DNA of 64,000 nt from assembly GCA_036971715.1 (NCBI GenBank), contig JAVHJL010000001.1:4960001-5024000 (forward strand), read 5' to 3'. The notes beneath the pieces are model-generated. The model saw nothing but the letters and a program-made list of their open reading frames with translations. It was not told where the DNA came from and did no database searches. Both the position numbers and the translations under genes were made by a program. Positions within the stretch are counted from its first letter, which is position 1, and the number at the start of each line of letters is the position of its first letter. Shown here one piece after another: positions 1 through 11,200 of this stretch. The stretch comes from Arthrobotrys musiformis. Its lineage: Eukaryota > Ascomycota > Orbiliomycetes > Orbiliales > Orbiliaceae.

Positions 1-1353
1 CCCAGATCTCGAGTATCTACTGCCTCGTCTTGACAGTACTTCGTAGTCTCTTTCAACTGGCACGAGAACGACGCTCTTGCGCCTCTCCTCTCGCATAGCG
101 GCGTGTGCCTCGGATCTTCTTCTTCTCTTCTTTTCCTCTCGCTTGTCTAGCCACTCCCAGAACTTCTCTTTAGCGTCATCCATGACTTGCAAGAGCTTTG
201 GGGTCTTGCTCATCCATTTTCGAGCCTCTTTCGCCTCTTCAGTTTTGCTCAGGCGACGTTTCGTCTCTCGTCTATCCCGACGAAGGCGCTTCTTAGTCTT
301 CTTTTTGATGTATTTATCCGCCGCCTTCCTCCTCCTTAATGCATCCTTCTCGGCCTTTGTCGGACGTCTATTCTTGGGAGGCATGGTATCTTTTTCAGTA
401 ATAGTACAGGTTGAACGTAATGGAGGTGGAGATGCGGAGTCAGTCGATGATCTTCGGAAGATGCGAGATGGTATGTCGCGAGCGCTTCGGAAGAAGCTTG
501 CAATAGATGTTCGACGGCTCTCACTGAGTGAGGGAAGGAATGAACCAATCGAAGACAGCTTACTGCCTCGACGGGTGGCCGCTGGGGCACTGGTAGTAGT
601 TGCTGGAGTCGTGGTAGAGCCTCCAGATTTGGAGTTTCCGCTGCCTCCGGAGACCGCTGGAGTCAATTGGGTGCTTGTAACAGGACTTGGTGCGGGAGGT
701 GAAGGGTGAGTTGGAGAAGCAAGACTTGGTAGATCAGGTCCTTGGCTAATAGATGGAGCAAGGGCAGCTGAGGTAGTTGGACTAGCATCTACAGGTAGAC
801 GCGTTTGAGAAAGGGAGTAGGGGCTCGGTGAGTTTCCATTGGTGTCATCTCCGAAGAAAACATGGGAGGTTTGTAGAGCTGGAGAAATCTGACGGTCCAA
901 GGAAATATCTGAACCGAGGGCCATAGGACCAAAGTATGTTGATGCCAGCGATAGGATAGACTGACGGCGAGACGACCGACGTCTCTTGCTATTCTCTTTG
1001 TCCTTTTCTTTCATTGTGATTGCTGGTTCCGAGTCCTGCTGTGTCCCCGAGGGTTTAACAGGGGCTTGGGAGAGTGGTTGAGGTGCAGCCTTTGGAGCTG
1101 GAAGAGTTGTAGATAGGTGAAGTGAGGGTAAGGACTTGGCTTTGTTATTAAAAGGAAAGCCTGAGCGTAGAGTTCGGATCTTAGGGCGAGATAGGGTCTT
1201 TGAAGCAGCGTTCGGAGGGAGTGAACGAGCGACAGAAGGAATCGTGGAGCTCTCTTCTTCTTCTAATGTGTCGATGGAAAGGTTTTCGGAGAGGGTAACT
1301 CTGAACAAGACGTGACGAATGTCACCGTGGGAACTCGATACTTTGTCCTGCAT
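1..1353 (-). CDS. Ser/Pro/Arg-rich protein of unknown function, 5' part only
   Basis: An uninterrupted frame of 451 codons starts at the ATG at 1353 and is still open at base 1, so the gene continues beyond the window. The N-terminal quarter is mixed. The middle (about residues 170-270) is Ser/Thr/Pro/Ala-rich and probably disordered. A basic stretch around residues 115-130 (KEKDKENSKRRRSSRRQS) and a long Lys/Arg-rich, helix-prone segment from about residue 330 to the edge (for example KKKTKKRLRRDRRETKRRLS) could be nuclear localisation or nucleic-acid-binding surfaces. Several R-R-x-S and S-x-x-S-R-R motifs look like basophilic kinase sites. No catalytic domain is visible. The antisense frame across 77-709 is a mirror of this composition. 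The gene diverges from the acidic-protein gene at 2978. The call of a real gene rests on the long frame and codon pattern; the function is unknown. Confidence 0.7.
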   Translation of the reverse strand, partial: MQDKVSSSHGDIRHVLFRVTLSENLSIDTLEEEESSTIPSVARSLPPNAASKTLSRPKIRTLRSGFPFNNKAKSLPSLHLSTTLPAPKAAPQPLSQAPVKPSGTQQDSEPAITMKEKDKENSKRRRSSRRQSILSLASTYFGPMALGSDISLDRQISPALQTSHVFFGDDTNGNSPSPYSLSQTRLPVDASPTTSAALAPSISQGPDLPSLASPTHPSPPAPSPVTSTQLTPAVSGGSGNSKSGGSTTTPATTTSAPAATRRGSKLSSIGSFLPSLSESRRTSIASFFRSARDIPSRIFRRSSTDSASPPPLRSTCTITEKDTMPPKNRRPTKAEKDALRRRKAADKYIKKKTKKRLRRDRRETKRRLSKTEEAKEARKWMSKTPKLLQVMDDAKEKFWEWLDKREEKKRRRRSEAHAAMREERRKSVVLVPVERDYEVLSRRGSRYSRSG

Positions 1354-2977
1354 CGTTATTCGTGTTCGTGAAGGTGGTGGTGAGGGTGTGGTGATGGAGT
1401 AATAAAGCGACTTTTTGGTAACAAGCTAACCAGATCAACTGGCTATCGATTTGAAGGGAGATGGAAATTGTGAGCTGAGCTTTGACCTGAACCCGAGGTA
1501 GCTTAGCTTCGCAGAGAGATTAATTAATCTTGAGCAACTAGTCGATGGATGGTGTTTGATATCGAGATGAAGAAGGAATAGTCTGTGGTAGCTGGCGGAT
1601 GGTGGTGATGTGGTGATGGTAATGGTTGATGTCGAGGTGAGAGTGGAGGATGATGGTAGGTTGATGGTTGATGGTTGATGAAGGAGGGGGTTGGAGGAGA
1701 GAGAATTATAATGTTATAAGTTAAGCGGTGACGTTGAGAGCTTGTCTCAGCAGCGTAAATCCACCTCACCAGACTACGCCCATCAAAACACCACAACTGC
1801 AACTCGCAAAAGGACGCTCATGATGATCTGTATACGCCATTCGGACCCCCCACAACCACTTCATCGATCGATGTCTCAACGAGAGTTAAAATTTTCGCCC
1901 ATGCTCTTAATGCATATGCTATTGGCCGGGAGGGACACTCGTTCCAATCAAAATTGGATCCGGGACGGCAGATGGGAGGGGGAAAATGAGAAGGGCGGGT
2001 GAATTACAACGTTGTCGTCGGCATGCCACATCCATCCGCTACGTGGTATATCTGCACCAGGTGCCGATTGGACCCTGTCGTGCTAATGTACCCCGGCCCC
2101 CCACTATACCCACCTTATAGCTAGTCTGATATCGAGGTAGCGAAAACCTTACGGCTCCGAGCTAGGTCCTAGACCTGGGCTAAGCTGGCAAGCGAGCTAG
2201 GAGGATAACTAAGCTCAAGCTAGGCCAACGTCGTATCGTCGACACTTACGACTGCAGCAAGTGTATGTTGGCTATATTAGGGCCTGCCTAATTCTTCCTG
2301 ATCCGGCGCAGCTCTGTCGTTTCGTCATCCGGACCCTTGAAGTTAGAAAGCTACGAAATCCTGGAAATCCAGGTCTCACAGCTTCCTCGAAAAGGAGAGT
2401 GTAACAAGGGAACCCTCCCTCAAAAATCCGACATGTACGTCTCTTCACTGCAAGCTTCGACTCAGGCCCGTATGGTTGGACGAGTTGTCCTCGAAGTGGA
2501 GCCGAATCCCTCGTCCCGAACTGTCTTACAGCGCACTCATGCGGCTGCCATTGGCTGACCGTGTGGGTATCAGCAGGGGTTATCAAAATGCAACAGCAAC
2601 GCTCTTTTTCTCTGGAGGACCACATAAAACGATCAAACCGTCTCATCTCATAGGTTCATATGCTCATCGCGATCGATCTGTCGCAAGCGAGAATATTGAC
2701 ATAACTGAGGCTCGAGGTTGCCTGAAAATCTTATTGGCTACTACGTGAGCTTAATTGAAGTCAGCGCTAACTTTAAACCAGCATCACTTCACATCTCCAC
2801 ACCTGTATCGTAGCTGCGTTTCGAACTCGAGAGATGCCCAAGCATACACATAAATTCGTATATCGGCGTCTTAAAGCTTTACAAATATACCCTGCGATCG
2901 CTCTAGGGACCGGAATAAGGCCAAAATAACATATTTGAAGATCAATTTTAACAACTCAGCCGTAAAAGTCCGCCAAA
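1354..2977. promoter_or_regulatory. Divergent intergenic region between two gene starts
   Basis: This 1.6-kb region lies between two genes transcribed outwards. Next to the minus-strand gene, 1370-1700 is rich in GATGGT/GGTGAT repeats (CA/CT-rich on the coding strand), as is common in fungal 5' leaders. The part nearer 2977 has no convincing frame with a start and splice sites. No TATA box stands out, and no RNA gene was recognised. Confidence 0.5.
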
Positions 2978-5900
2978 ATGGGTCACAGTCAAAGCAAATA
3001 CTGGACCCACCCACTCGTCTACAAGGAACCAACCTACAAGGAGCGGCGGGAGAATTGGCTCCCAAACTGGTTTTGGATATCGGATACAATCGGACAACCG
3101 TACAGATTCCGAACACTACGATTCTACTTTGACCGTAGCGACCCTGGAAGTCTTGTGAAGCAACTGCGCAAACATTGGATGGCCGGAAGTAAGTTTTTAA
3201 AGAGCGAGGATGGAGTCTTTCGTATATCCTATTTCAATATAATCATGCTAATGAATATCACCTCACAAAAACTCAGTCATCGTTTGGAAATGCCCAATCT
3301 CCGCCTTAAAGTCCAAAGATCGAAACACTCGGCTGTCAGAGCTCACTGGGAAGATGTACTTGATCGACTGGGACGATATGCCCAACGAGATCGTTAATGA
3401 GGGTGTGTGGTGCGGCGCAATCTATCCAACCTGGGCTGGAGAATGGGCACGTCTATACGTTGGGTGTCCCGAGCTATGGGAATACCACCCCCAACACCCA
3501 ACCTTCTGGCCGGATACGTATACTCCAGGCATTCGAGAAGAGCGAAGGTTGAGGGCACTTCGTGGAATACCCGACACGGGATCGCCATCAGTGTCAAGAA
3601 GAGGCAGGGGCGGAAATCGCACAGGGCGGAAATCGCACAGGGCTGACAGAAGAGAGCCTAGAGATGGCCAACTCTTACTGGGAATCCCGGAGAGTTAGTG
3701 AATGGCTGGCTGCAACAGAAGATGGAGGGTCAGAGATAGGAACCCAGCCGCAAGATCCATACGACCTCCCGCCTTCTTACGAAGAAGCCACCTCAGAGTA
3801 CAACGGAGAAAACCCCTACGAGCGCGAATCATACACAACGTACGCAACCTTACCGCCAGACTCAGGGGCACGCGAGGACGAGGAAGGAAGTTACATTACA
3901 GAACTAGCAACGTGGAACCTCGAGTACAAATTTATCCCATATCATAAATGGCCACAAGAAGTATTCGCCCAAGAATTGACTGACAAGCTTCGAGACGCCA
4001 TAGCTAAATCCCGCAATGAGGGCCCGTATTCCACCCCACGAAGTTCTACCTCGAGCGTTGATATATACACAGAAGATACCCGTGGCCCACCAGATCAGAA
4101 AGACGGCTATACTACTCCCGCCCATAGTATTTACATACCAGTGGTTAAAGGTCGGGTTGAGATATCCGACGGGAGTTACGAAATTCTCGACAACCTATCA
4201 AAGATAGAAAAGGATTTCGGCAACCCCGCTGAGCGCGTTTTACAATACCGCCTGACCGAATTATACTCGAAAACGGCATTCCCTGATTGGGAAGAGGAGC
4301 CTGAATGGCTGTCCTGTTCGGTCTCAAGTCCCAACTCAGAATCAAGCGACTCTAGTAGTCTACATTGTTTCGGCGAATCAAAAAACGACTACCCCCCGCC
4401 CTACCCTTCCTCCCCCTCTCCCTCTATTTCATCGTCGTCATCCTCATCTGACTCAAACCCGAGCTACTCCCCAACCAACCCCCTAAGACCAAAGGTTGCA
4501 TTCGTTGTTGAGGAAAAGCCACCTCGTGAGGACGACCACCCAGCAAATCGAGTCACCGAGGAAGACATAATCCCCACCAGCAGAGAAGGTTTCTACTGCT
4601 ACGTCCCAAACATCGATTGGGTCCACGCCGAATACAGACACCTCGTGCAAACCGGCAACCTCCCCAAAGAAAACTATGAGGAAGCAATAGACCGGGGCAC
4701 CCGTGGATTCATATGTATTTTTTCAAGACATGTCGACGCATGCGAGTTCGTACCACCGCCACCATTGGTGGATTCTCAGAGAAGGTTGCTGCGGTATATG
4801 AAGTATAGCATCGACAATAATCCTTGGGAAGGAGAGGATACGAATCACTTCTTCGAGCATATGCATGCCGCCAGAGAGTTCGAATTCTCAGATGGGGATT
4901 CGATGAGCCCACAACTACTAGACTCCGACACCGAATCAGAGTATTGCTCCGACACCGAAACAAGTCCCAAAACTAAGTGTCGTAAGCCTAAATTCAACGA
5001 GGACGACTTCCGTCCAGTCGGTCCCGAAGAATTCTTGATCCCAGAACTGTCCCCGTATATCATAGAAAAACGTACCGCTATGCAGCGATACGTAGACTCA
5101 GTATGCGCTCCCCCCCTCTTCCACCCGAAATCCATACCCCGACCACCACTAATACGGTCAACTGTAGATGGTAGACGACTGGAAATTCCGCGGTTACTAC
5201 GACTACTGGGGGAAGAAAGGCCGCCGCGTAAAGGGCCATTTCCTTTGTGTTCCGCTTGGCATATATCATACCATTGGAGTCAACCACGCGTACGAAAGTC
5301 CAGAATGGCGTGTGGATACCACAAGAAGGTATTTTTCGAGACTGATGCAGTTGGCTTGGCCACTACCGAGCGAGAGAGAAATAAAGTTCCTGAAGGGCTA
5401 TGCGCCTTTGGGGAGAACAGTCTGCACGGATGTTTGGAGTGACAGCGATGATGAAGATGACGAAGAAGAAGATGACGAGGAGGACGAGGATGAGGATGAA
5501 AATGAAAATGAGGAAAAAGAAGGGGAGGGAGAAGAAGATATGGATAACGAAGACGAGGGGGGTAATCTAAAACGTAAATTTCAAGTCTTCCGAAAGTGGT
5601 ATTCAAAGAAATACCAGAACAAATGCAAAGAGAGTGATAGGCAGGGGGAGGAAGAAGGGCGAGACCAGGACGAGGGGCAAAGAGAAAAGGAACAGGAAGA
5701 AATAATGGAAAATAAAGGGGAATTCGAGGAACCAGAGAGCGAGGATTTAGTGGAAGGGGGGGAAGAAGAACAAAAAATCAAGGACAGGTTCGATTTCCGT
5801 GAAATTGACGTATGGGCACGTGTTCCCCCGCTTCAAGGAACGGACGAGGAAGCAGAAAAATTAATGTTAGAAGCGGAAGTGGCCATCTTGAAAAAGTACA

Positions 5901-7147
5901 GACGAGATGCAGAACCTGGATCTCGCAAACACTGGAAGTGGTGGTACATGAGAGATCGAGTGAGGTTTGCAATGAGAAAGGAATGGTTGCAGATGATAGA
6001 CCGATTCTGGCAGGCACGAGCGGAGCAAGAAGCAGAGTCCTCTAGGGTGGAAGAACTCGAAGGCGACGAAAGTGATTTTTACGACGACTCAGAAGATTCG
6101 GACAGTCCATTTCCCTCTAGAGACCGGCTCCCCGACGAGGATATGGTAACACACCCGGGCACCCCACCACCAGAGCGAGAAGGACCACACCTACGATGGG
6201 AATTATATGACTACCAAATAGATAGGGAGTATAACGAAGGGTATAGGGAAGACAAGAATGCTTCAGAGCGGCCGAAAGGAGAACAAACAGAAACAAAACA
6301 ACCAGGCCTTCTATGGAGCAAGTATGAATATAGCATAGACGGGGGGTACAATTATCGACACAAGAGGAGTACGAGTTCCTTCTCGCAAGCGCACCTCGAA
6401 GAATCTGGATCCGAGGCATACGAATATAGCTCGGACGATAGCGAAGAATACGAGGACGAGGACGAAGACGTTTCCGAATACGATGAAGACGAGCGCGATA
6501 GTGAAGATGATAGTGGTTACGATGCGGAGGACAGCAGCGAAGACGATTCGGCGTACGATGACGATGACTACGGACCCGATGGCGATTATGAAAGCAATCC
6601 TGAAGACCACTTTGACCCTAGCGATTGGAATCAATACCCCATCCACTATGGGGAGATAGATAACGAATATGTTCCTATGGAAGAGCGCCCTAAGCGTGAT
6701 AAAAAGTCCTCGGAAGACGGTCCCGAAGGGTTTGAAGAAGAAGGTTCTCAAGAAGAGAAGGAGGAGGATAGCTCCGAAAAAGATTACTCTAGAAGGGTAC
6801 ATTGCCCTGAAAGATATTACCCTGGGGAGTTGGACTACGAGGAACCATATTATCCTTATGTCTACTGTGAAGGGTTCAATCGCGAGACCGAAGAGGGCGA
6901 AAGGTCAGACGAATCAGATAGCGAATCGGATGGATCAAAGGACGAGGAAGCGGAAGAATCAGAAGACGATGCAGACGACGAAGAATCAGAAGACGAGGAA
7001 TCGGGAGACGATTTCGAAAACATCCGCTACTTCCCCGTCTGGCGACAAAAGGTCTTTAACGGGTTCCCATATAGAACATATACACGGCGACCCCCACCAC
7101 GCTTCGTATCACAGTCTAAACATTGGGATTGGCTTTGTCACTTGTAA
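2978..7147 (+). CDS. Large acidic protein of unknown function with interrupted frame
   Basis: Exons as read: 2978-3188, 3277-5100 and 5168-7147. Intron 1 (3189-3276) is GTAAGT...CTAAT...CAG and intron 2 (5101-5167) is GTATGC...CTAATAC...TAG; both restore phase exactly. Within exon 2 the frame shifts at 3608-3643, where a 16-bp unit is duplicated in tandem; without one copy the frame would be continuous. The product would be about 1,330 aa. The start MGHSQSK fits an N-myristoylation signal (Gly2, Ser6, Lys7), which suggests membrane attachment. The N-terminal 140 residues are Trp/Tyr-rich. The middle is Ser/Pro-rich with a PPSYEEA motif of the PPxY type (WW-domain ligand). The C-terminal 600 residues hold long Asp/Glu runs (coded at about 5442-5550, 6420-6610 and 6880-7020). 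No known domain was recognised. It may be a pseudogene, a polymorphic allele, or carry an unrecognised intron. Confidence 0.65.
3608..3643 (+). repeat. 16-bp tandem duplication at a reading-frame break
   Basis: The unit GGGCGGAAATCGCACA occurs twice in a row plus four more matching bases (2.25 copies). Upstream coding is in one frame up to a TAG at 3698, while downstream coding is in the next frame. Removing 16 bases joins the two frames. Confidence 0.8.
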
Positions 7148-7858
7148 TCTATCTGAATAGCCACTATTTAGTCGTTCGTCCCCCCCGGCTCAAAATAGTA
7201 TATATGTATACAGAATTGAATTCATGAGCCTAGCAATGTGAAGGCCTTAAGGTGTAAAATAAAAATATATCATTTCATGGCATTATTTGTTCGTCAAAAT
7301 GGATAGGGATAAGCCCACACCATTGATAAGCTGAGCTAACTAAGGACATTACAGTAAAGCAAAGGCTTATCTATCGTTAAAAAAAAAAAAAAAACACAGG
7401 ATCGATCAAAGGCAGCATGAAAGCTCCTCAAATTTCAACCTCCCGCTAGCATCCCGGACTCCCCCATTGACAAAGGAAAAAAAAGTAGCAATCGAAAAAA
7501 AAGTATAGAGTACTTTAGAAGCGAATTGCAAAATAAAGAGGAGAAAACGAAGCTAACACCTTTTCAAAATATTTTCGAATGAACGAAAAAAGACATCATG
7601 CTTTCCCCCAGCCTGTATAGTTAAACACCGCCCGATATGGTTTATGGGAACCACATGCAAAAAAAAAAAAGAGAGAGATAATGTGATAAGGAGGATGTCG
7701 TGAATGGTGAAGGGAAAGGGGGGTCGAAACAAGAAAGGTTTGAAGAAAAGGAGCGTTGAAAAAAGAGAAAATTCAAAATCCAGCAAAGCAGAATTTCTTT
7801 AGAAAGGAAAGGCGCCTATTGCTCCGAACATACGAACGCCTTTATAAAAATACACACC
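7148..7858. other. Convergent 3' flanks, no gene seen
   Basis: This is the region between the 3' ends of the acidic-protein gene (+) and the BRCT gene (-). It holds several A-runs (around 7381, 7480 and 7660) and AATAAA-like words (for example near 7258) that could act as polyadenylation signals for the plus-strand gene. Frames in it are low-complexity and have no support. Confidence 0.5.
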
Positions 7859-10800
7859 CTATTTTTTCGTCTTTGATTCCATATCCTCTTTGACGGCTTG
7901 GAATGCAACGGAGGCCCTCTTTTGAGCCTCACTAGCCTCTACACCCTTCTCCACTAATTTCTGGCTATGAGTCTGGACATGCTGAGGATCGACAACCTTC
8001 ATGCGTTCCTTAGCCATCCTATCAGCTTTCATCCATACCTTTCGCGCTGCCTCAGTCAGGCTTTCCAACTGGCCAGCTACGCTCTCAATAGTGTCTAAAT
8101 CTTCGTCGCTCGAAGTCGTGGCAGACGGTTTTTCCTCCGCGACGCGTTCCTAATCCGTCTTGGATCTATCCACCGCGCCCTCATTCTCATCTGGCCCATT
8201 AAATCCCGATGCGCATACTTTGCGCGGGGCAGTTTTGCGTGGAGTCACGCATTTATGGAGTTTGGGAACAAGTGAGTTGCGCCTCTGAACAGAAATGTTA
8301 GTGCTTCGCCCTCAAAAACTGGATATGGTAGAACCTACCTGTTTCTTAACACCAAAGAGACCGGTCCTCTCAATCAAAAACTCATCAAATGGAACCTTCG
8401 CACCTTGCGAAACGCATCTAGGGAAGCTGGTTAGAATTTTTTGTTTAAAACCGTAGCGTTCAAACTAGAACTTACTCCTTGATCCAAGCAACCCCAACAC
8501 ATGGAACCTCTGCCCTCTTCGCCTTCGTAAGGGTCTGAGATATCCCATCTTTGAAGACGACTAAATTGACACCCATGGGATTGATTTCCTTGTTACTGTT
8601 GCCGAACGTGTTCAACCTCCATCTTTTGACGACCTTAGCCCCAAGCTTCTTGAGGTCTTCAACGAAACTTGCAGAGGCATCCGCCCCATCAGATGTACGA
8701 ACTTCTAGGAAAACGACAATATCAGAGAGGACAGCAGCCTCTTCATCCAAAGTCTCTTGTTTGCATGCTGTGTTTTGGGCAATAGCCATTTTCATTTCGT
8801 TTTCGTCCATATCTTCCTCTTCATCTTCTTCTTCGCAACCCTTCAAAGGGACTATCATGGTCTTCCCGGTGACATATTTTGGTGTCCTGATCTCCCGGGC
8901 GTCCATGGTATCCAGGAAGAAGCTACCAGTAGGGGTGCTCACAAGATTGACACCGGAAGACTCTGTGATTTCCTTTTCGTACTCCTTCCTCAAAGGTGAC
9001 AGCTTACCACCAAGACGCTGGGTGAAGGGACCAATACTAACAGCACGGTCTGGCGATGGTAGAAAGATCCCACTCTCACGCCTAGTTCCCAGTGTCTTGG
9101 GAGGGGACTTAGCGAATACTTGGGCAGTGGTAATTGAGTCACTAACGAGATCCTCTCGGTCGTTTTCCTTCTTAGAGGCAGCGACAGGCTCGTCGACGAA
9201 TATGTCAAACTCTGCCTTCGCAGGCTTCTTAGGGGATGGACTAGAAGTGAATGATAATCTCCGATTGACTGGGCTGGCCTCTACTGGCTTCTCTGGGATA
9301 TCGAGATCACGGTAAACAGCTGGTTTGCGCTCCGTCTGGAATAGACGCTTTAGAAATTGTGCGCCTGGAGTCGAGCTGTTTACTGGTGCCTTCGTGGCGG
9401 ATTTGGCAAGAGGTCCTTTGAAAATAGAGCTTGCCTCGTGACCGCCGGCTTGTTTTGGGCCAGGCGACTTCGCGAAGATAGACGGCCTGATAGGCGAGAC
9501 CTGATCTGCTTTGACAGGGATGCGGGAAGGTGACGGTGTCCTGGCTACAGGTTCCTCCGTCATTTGGGAAGGCGCACCAAGCGGCGACGGGAACACGTCG
9601 TTGTAGATTGGTGAGGAAATTTCTTTGATTTCATCCATAGAAACAGCCGATTTAAGTGGTGAGAGACCATGTGGTCTTCGTGGGGCCTCCTTCAGGGGAG
9701 ACTGCCGGGTCGGCGTAGATTTTGCAATAGATGATGCTGTTGGCTTTGCAAATGATGCGCCGAAGTCCGGTCGTCGAGCCGGTGTTGCAAGAGAGCTAAT
9801 CTTTGGAACAGGCTCATCATTTTTGGGAGTCTTCAAAGATACTCCGAATTCGGGCCGGCGAGCAGGAGTTGCCATATTAGCGAACTTGGGAATCGATTCT
9901 TCTTTCTTGCTTGTTCCCTTCGAGACACCGAGTTCCGGTCGACGAGCTGGTGTGGCCAAATCACTAATTTTGGGGCCTGAGACTGACTTCTTTGCAACTG
10001 GAGTGCATGGCGAAATTGGAACGGCTGGCCTCTTTGGTGGACAACTCATCAAGCTTCTCGACATATGGCGGTTAGGTTTGCTGACATTGGCAGTGGATGC
10101 TGATAGCAGGCCAGTTGACACTGGAGGCCTACGAGCAGGGGTTGCCAAGTTGGCTATCGGTTGCGAACCCTTCAAAGCCTTTGCTGGCTTTGATTCGAAG
10201 TCCCACCCCTTACTTGAGTCTGCTGGACGAACAAACGAATCCGTTGACGTAAAAATGTCCTTAGACGAGGAAGCCTTTTTGATGCTATGAATTCCGAAGG
10301 CTTCGGCAGCAGCCTTCTTAGCCGATGGATGGAAAGGGTTTGGATCATTATTCGCCTCCTCTTGGACAGTAGGTGCCCTGATTGCAGGGGTGTTCTTCAC
10401 CGACTTAATCGGCCTCTTCGCCGGCGTCTCATGAAGTCCTTGCCTGGGATTGTAAACCGGTATTCCGGTTGAAGTCGCTCTAGGCGTGAACATAGAGGCA
10501 GAATTCATAGCGGACTTTTCCTTCTTGGTCGATAAAGTAGTGTTTGCCGACCCCATATCTAAGCTGTACGTCCTGAAGTCGAGATGCTTGACAGGGCTTT
10601 CGTTTTCCTCGTTCAATTCGATATCATCCAAACGGGCAATCTTCCGTCGAGACTTAGGCGGCGATGCCTCCGGTGTATATTTCCTCTTGAGATCAGTCGC
10701 AGCCTTCTTGAAAAGCAATTGTCGTGGAGTCGATGGAAGATGGAGTTTGCTGCTAGCAGACTTTGGAGTAGTGGCTACAGTGATGGCGGATGCCTTTCTC

Positions 10801-11200
10801 GAAGCCGGTGTGAATGGCCTGCTAGGCTTGGGGGTGATAGTGGCAGCCACAAGCTCATCTTCGGAGGGGCAGTCGTTCTCTTTATCGCAGAGAACCGACG
10901 TCTTGGGAGTGCTGGCGAAGTGCACGCTCTTCTTGAGGATCGACTTGGGGAATGTCGATAGTGTTTTGGATCTGGGGCCCGCGGGTCTGAGGTCAGTTGG
11001 TTTGTTTACACTTGCGAGGTAGCACAAAGGGTCACGACGACGACGACATACGCAACCGGCGTTGCAACATTAACAACACTATTCTTCTTCGCATTCGCCT
11101 TGGCCGTTTTCGATGCAGATACACGTCGGCGTTTGGATATCAGTCGGGTCGCTGACGAGGAGTGCTTCCTTGCGGAGCGTCGAAGTACCGGCCCCTCCAT
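7859..11200 (-). CDS. BRCT-domain protein, microcephalin-like
   Basis: Five exons: 11200-11052, 10986-8476, 8417-8339, 8284-8219 and 8149-7859, giving 1,031 aa. Introns have GTATGT, GTAAGT, GTAGGT and GTATGC donors and AG acceptors, and every junction keeps phase. Residues 1-780 are basic and low-complexity, with many TP and SP sites (candidate CDK/MAPK targets), four copies of an ATPARRP motif and related TPAKRP words. About residues 790-920 form one BRCT domain: a hydrophobic first strand (LSDIVVFLEV), the LKKLGAKVV helix, NLVVFKDG like the THVVFKDG of MCPH1, and the GVAWIKEC Trp motif, which spans an intron. A Glu/Asp-rich patch precedes it. The tail after the BRCT is basic, then predicted helical. 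BRCT domains bind phosphoserine peptides in chromatin and DNA-damage signalling. If the last intron (8150-8218, 69 bp, a multiple of three) is retained, an in-frame TAG at its 3' edge ends the protein at 957 aa. A mitotic or genome-maintenance scaffold role is inferred. Confidence 0.85.
9765..10160 (-). repeat. Coding repeats of the ATPARRP motif
   Basis: Four copies of a unit with core ATPARRP, followed by variants of ELGVS/EFGVS/DFGAS/PVSTG, are spaced about 35-100 residues apart in the BRCT protein. The TPAR core offers one potential phosphothreonine-proline site per repeat in a basic context. Confidence 0.7.

Noticed and set aside
77..709. Plus-strand frame of about 210 codons opposite the Ser/Arg-rich gene
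   Set aside because: Antisense mirror of a long, better-supported minus-strand frame; no ATG-linked domain.
6311..6802. Minus-strand Val/Ile/Phe-rich frame that looks like a membrane protein
   Set aside because: It is the antisense of Asp/Glu codons (GAC/GAA/GAT) of the acidic protein, which mechanically give Val/Phe/Ile.
8150..8152. TAG read as a nonsense mutation or stop-codon readthrough in the BRCT gene
   Set aside because: The TAG is exactly the 3' end of a plausible 69-bp GTATGC...TTAG intron, so no recoding is needed.
8551..9315. Plus-strand frame of about 250 codons across the BRCT gene
   Set aside because: Antisense shadow; the minus strand carries a recognisable BRCT domain and consistent introns.
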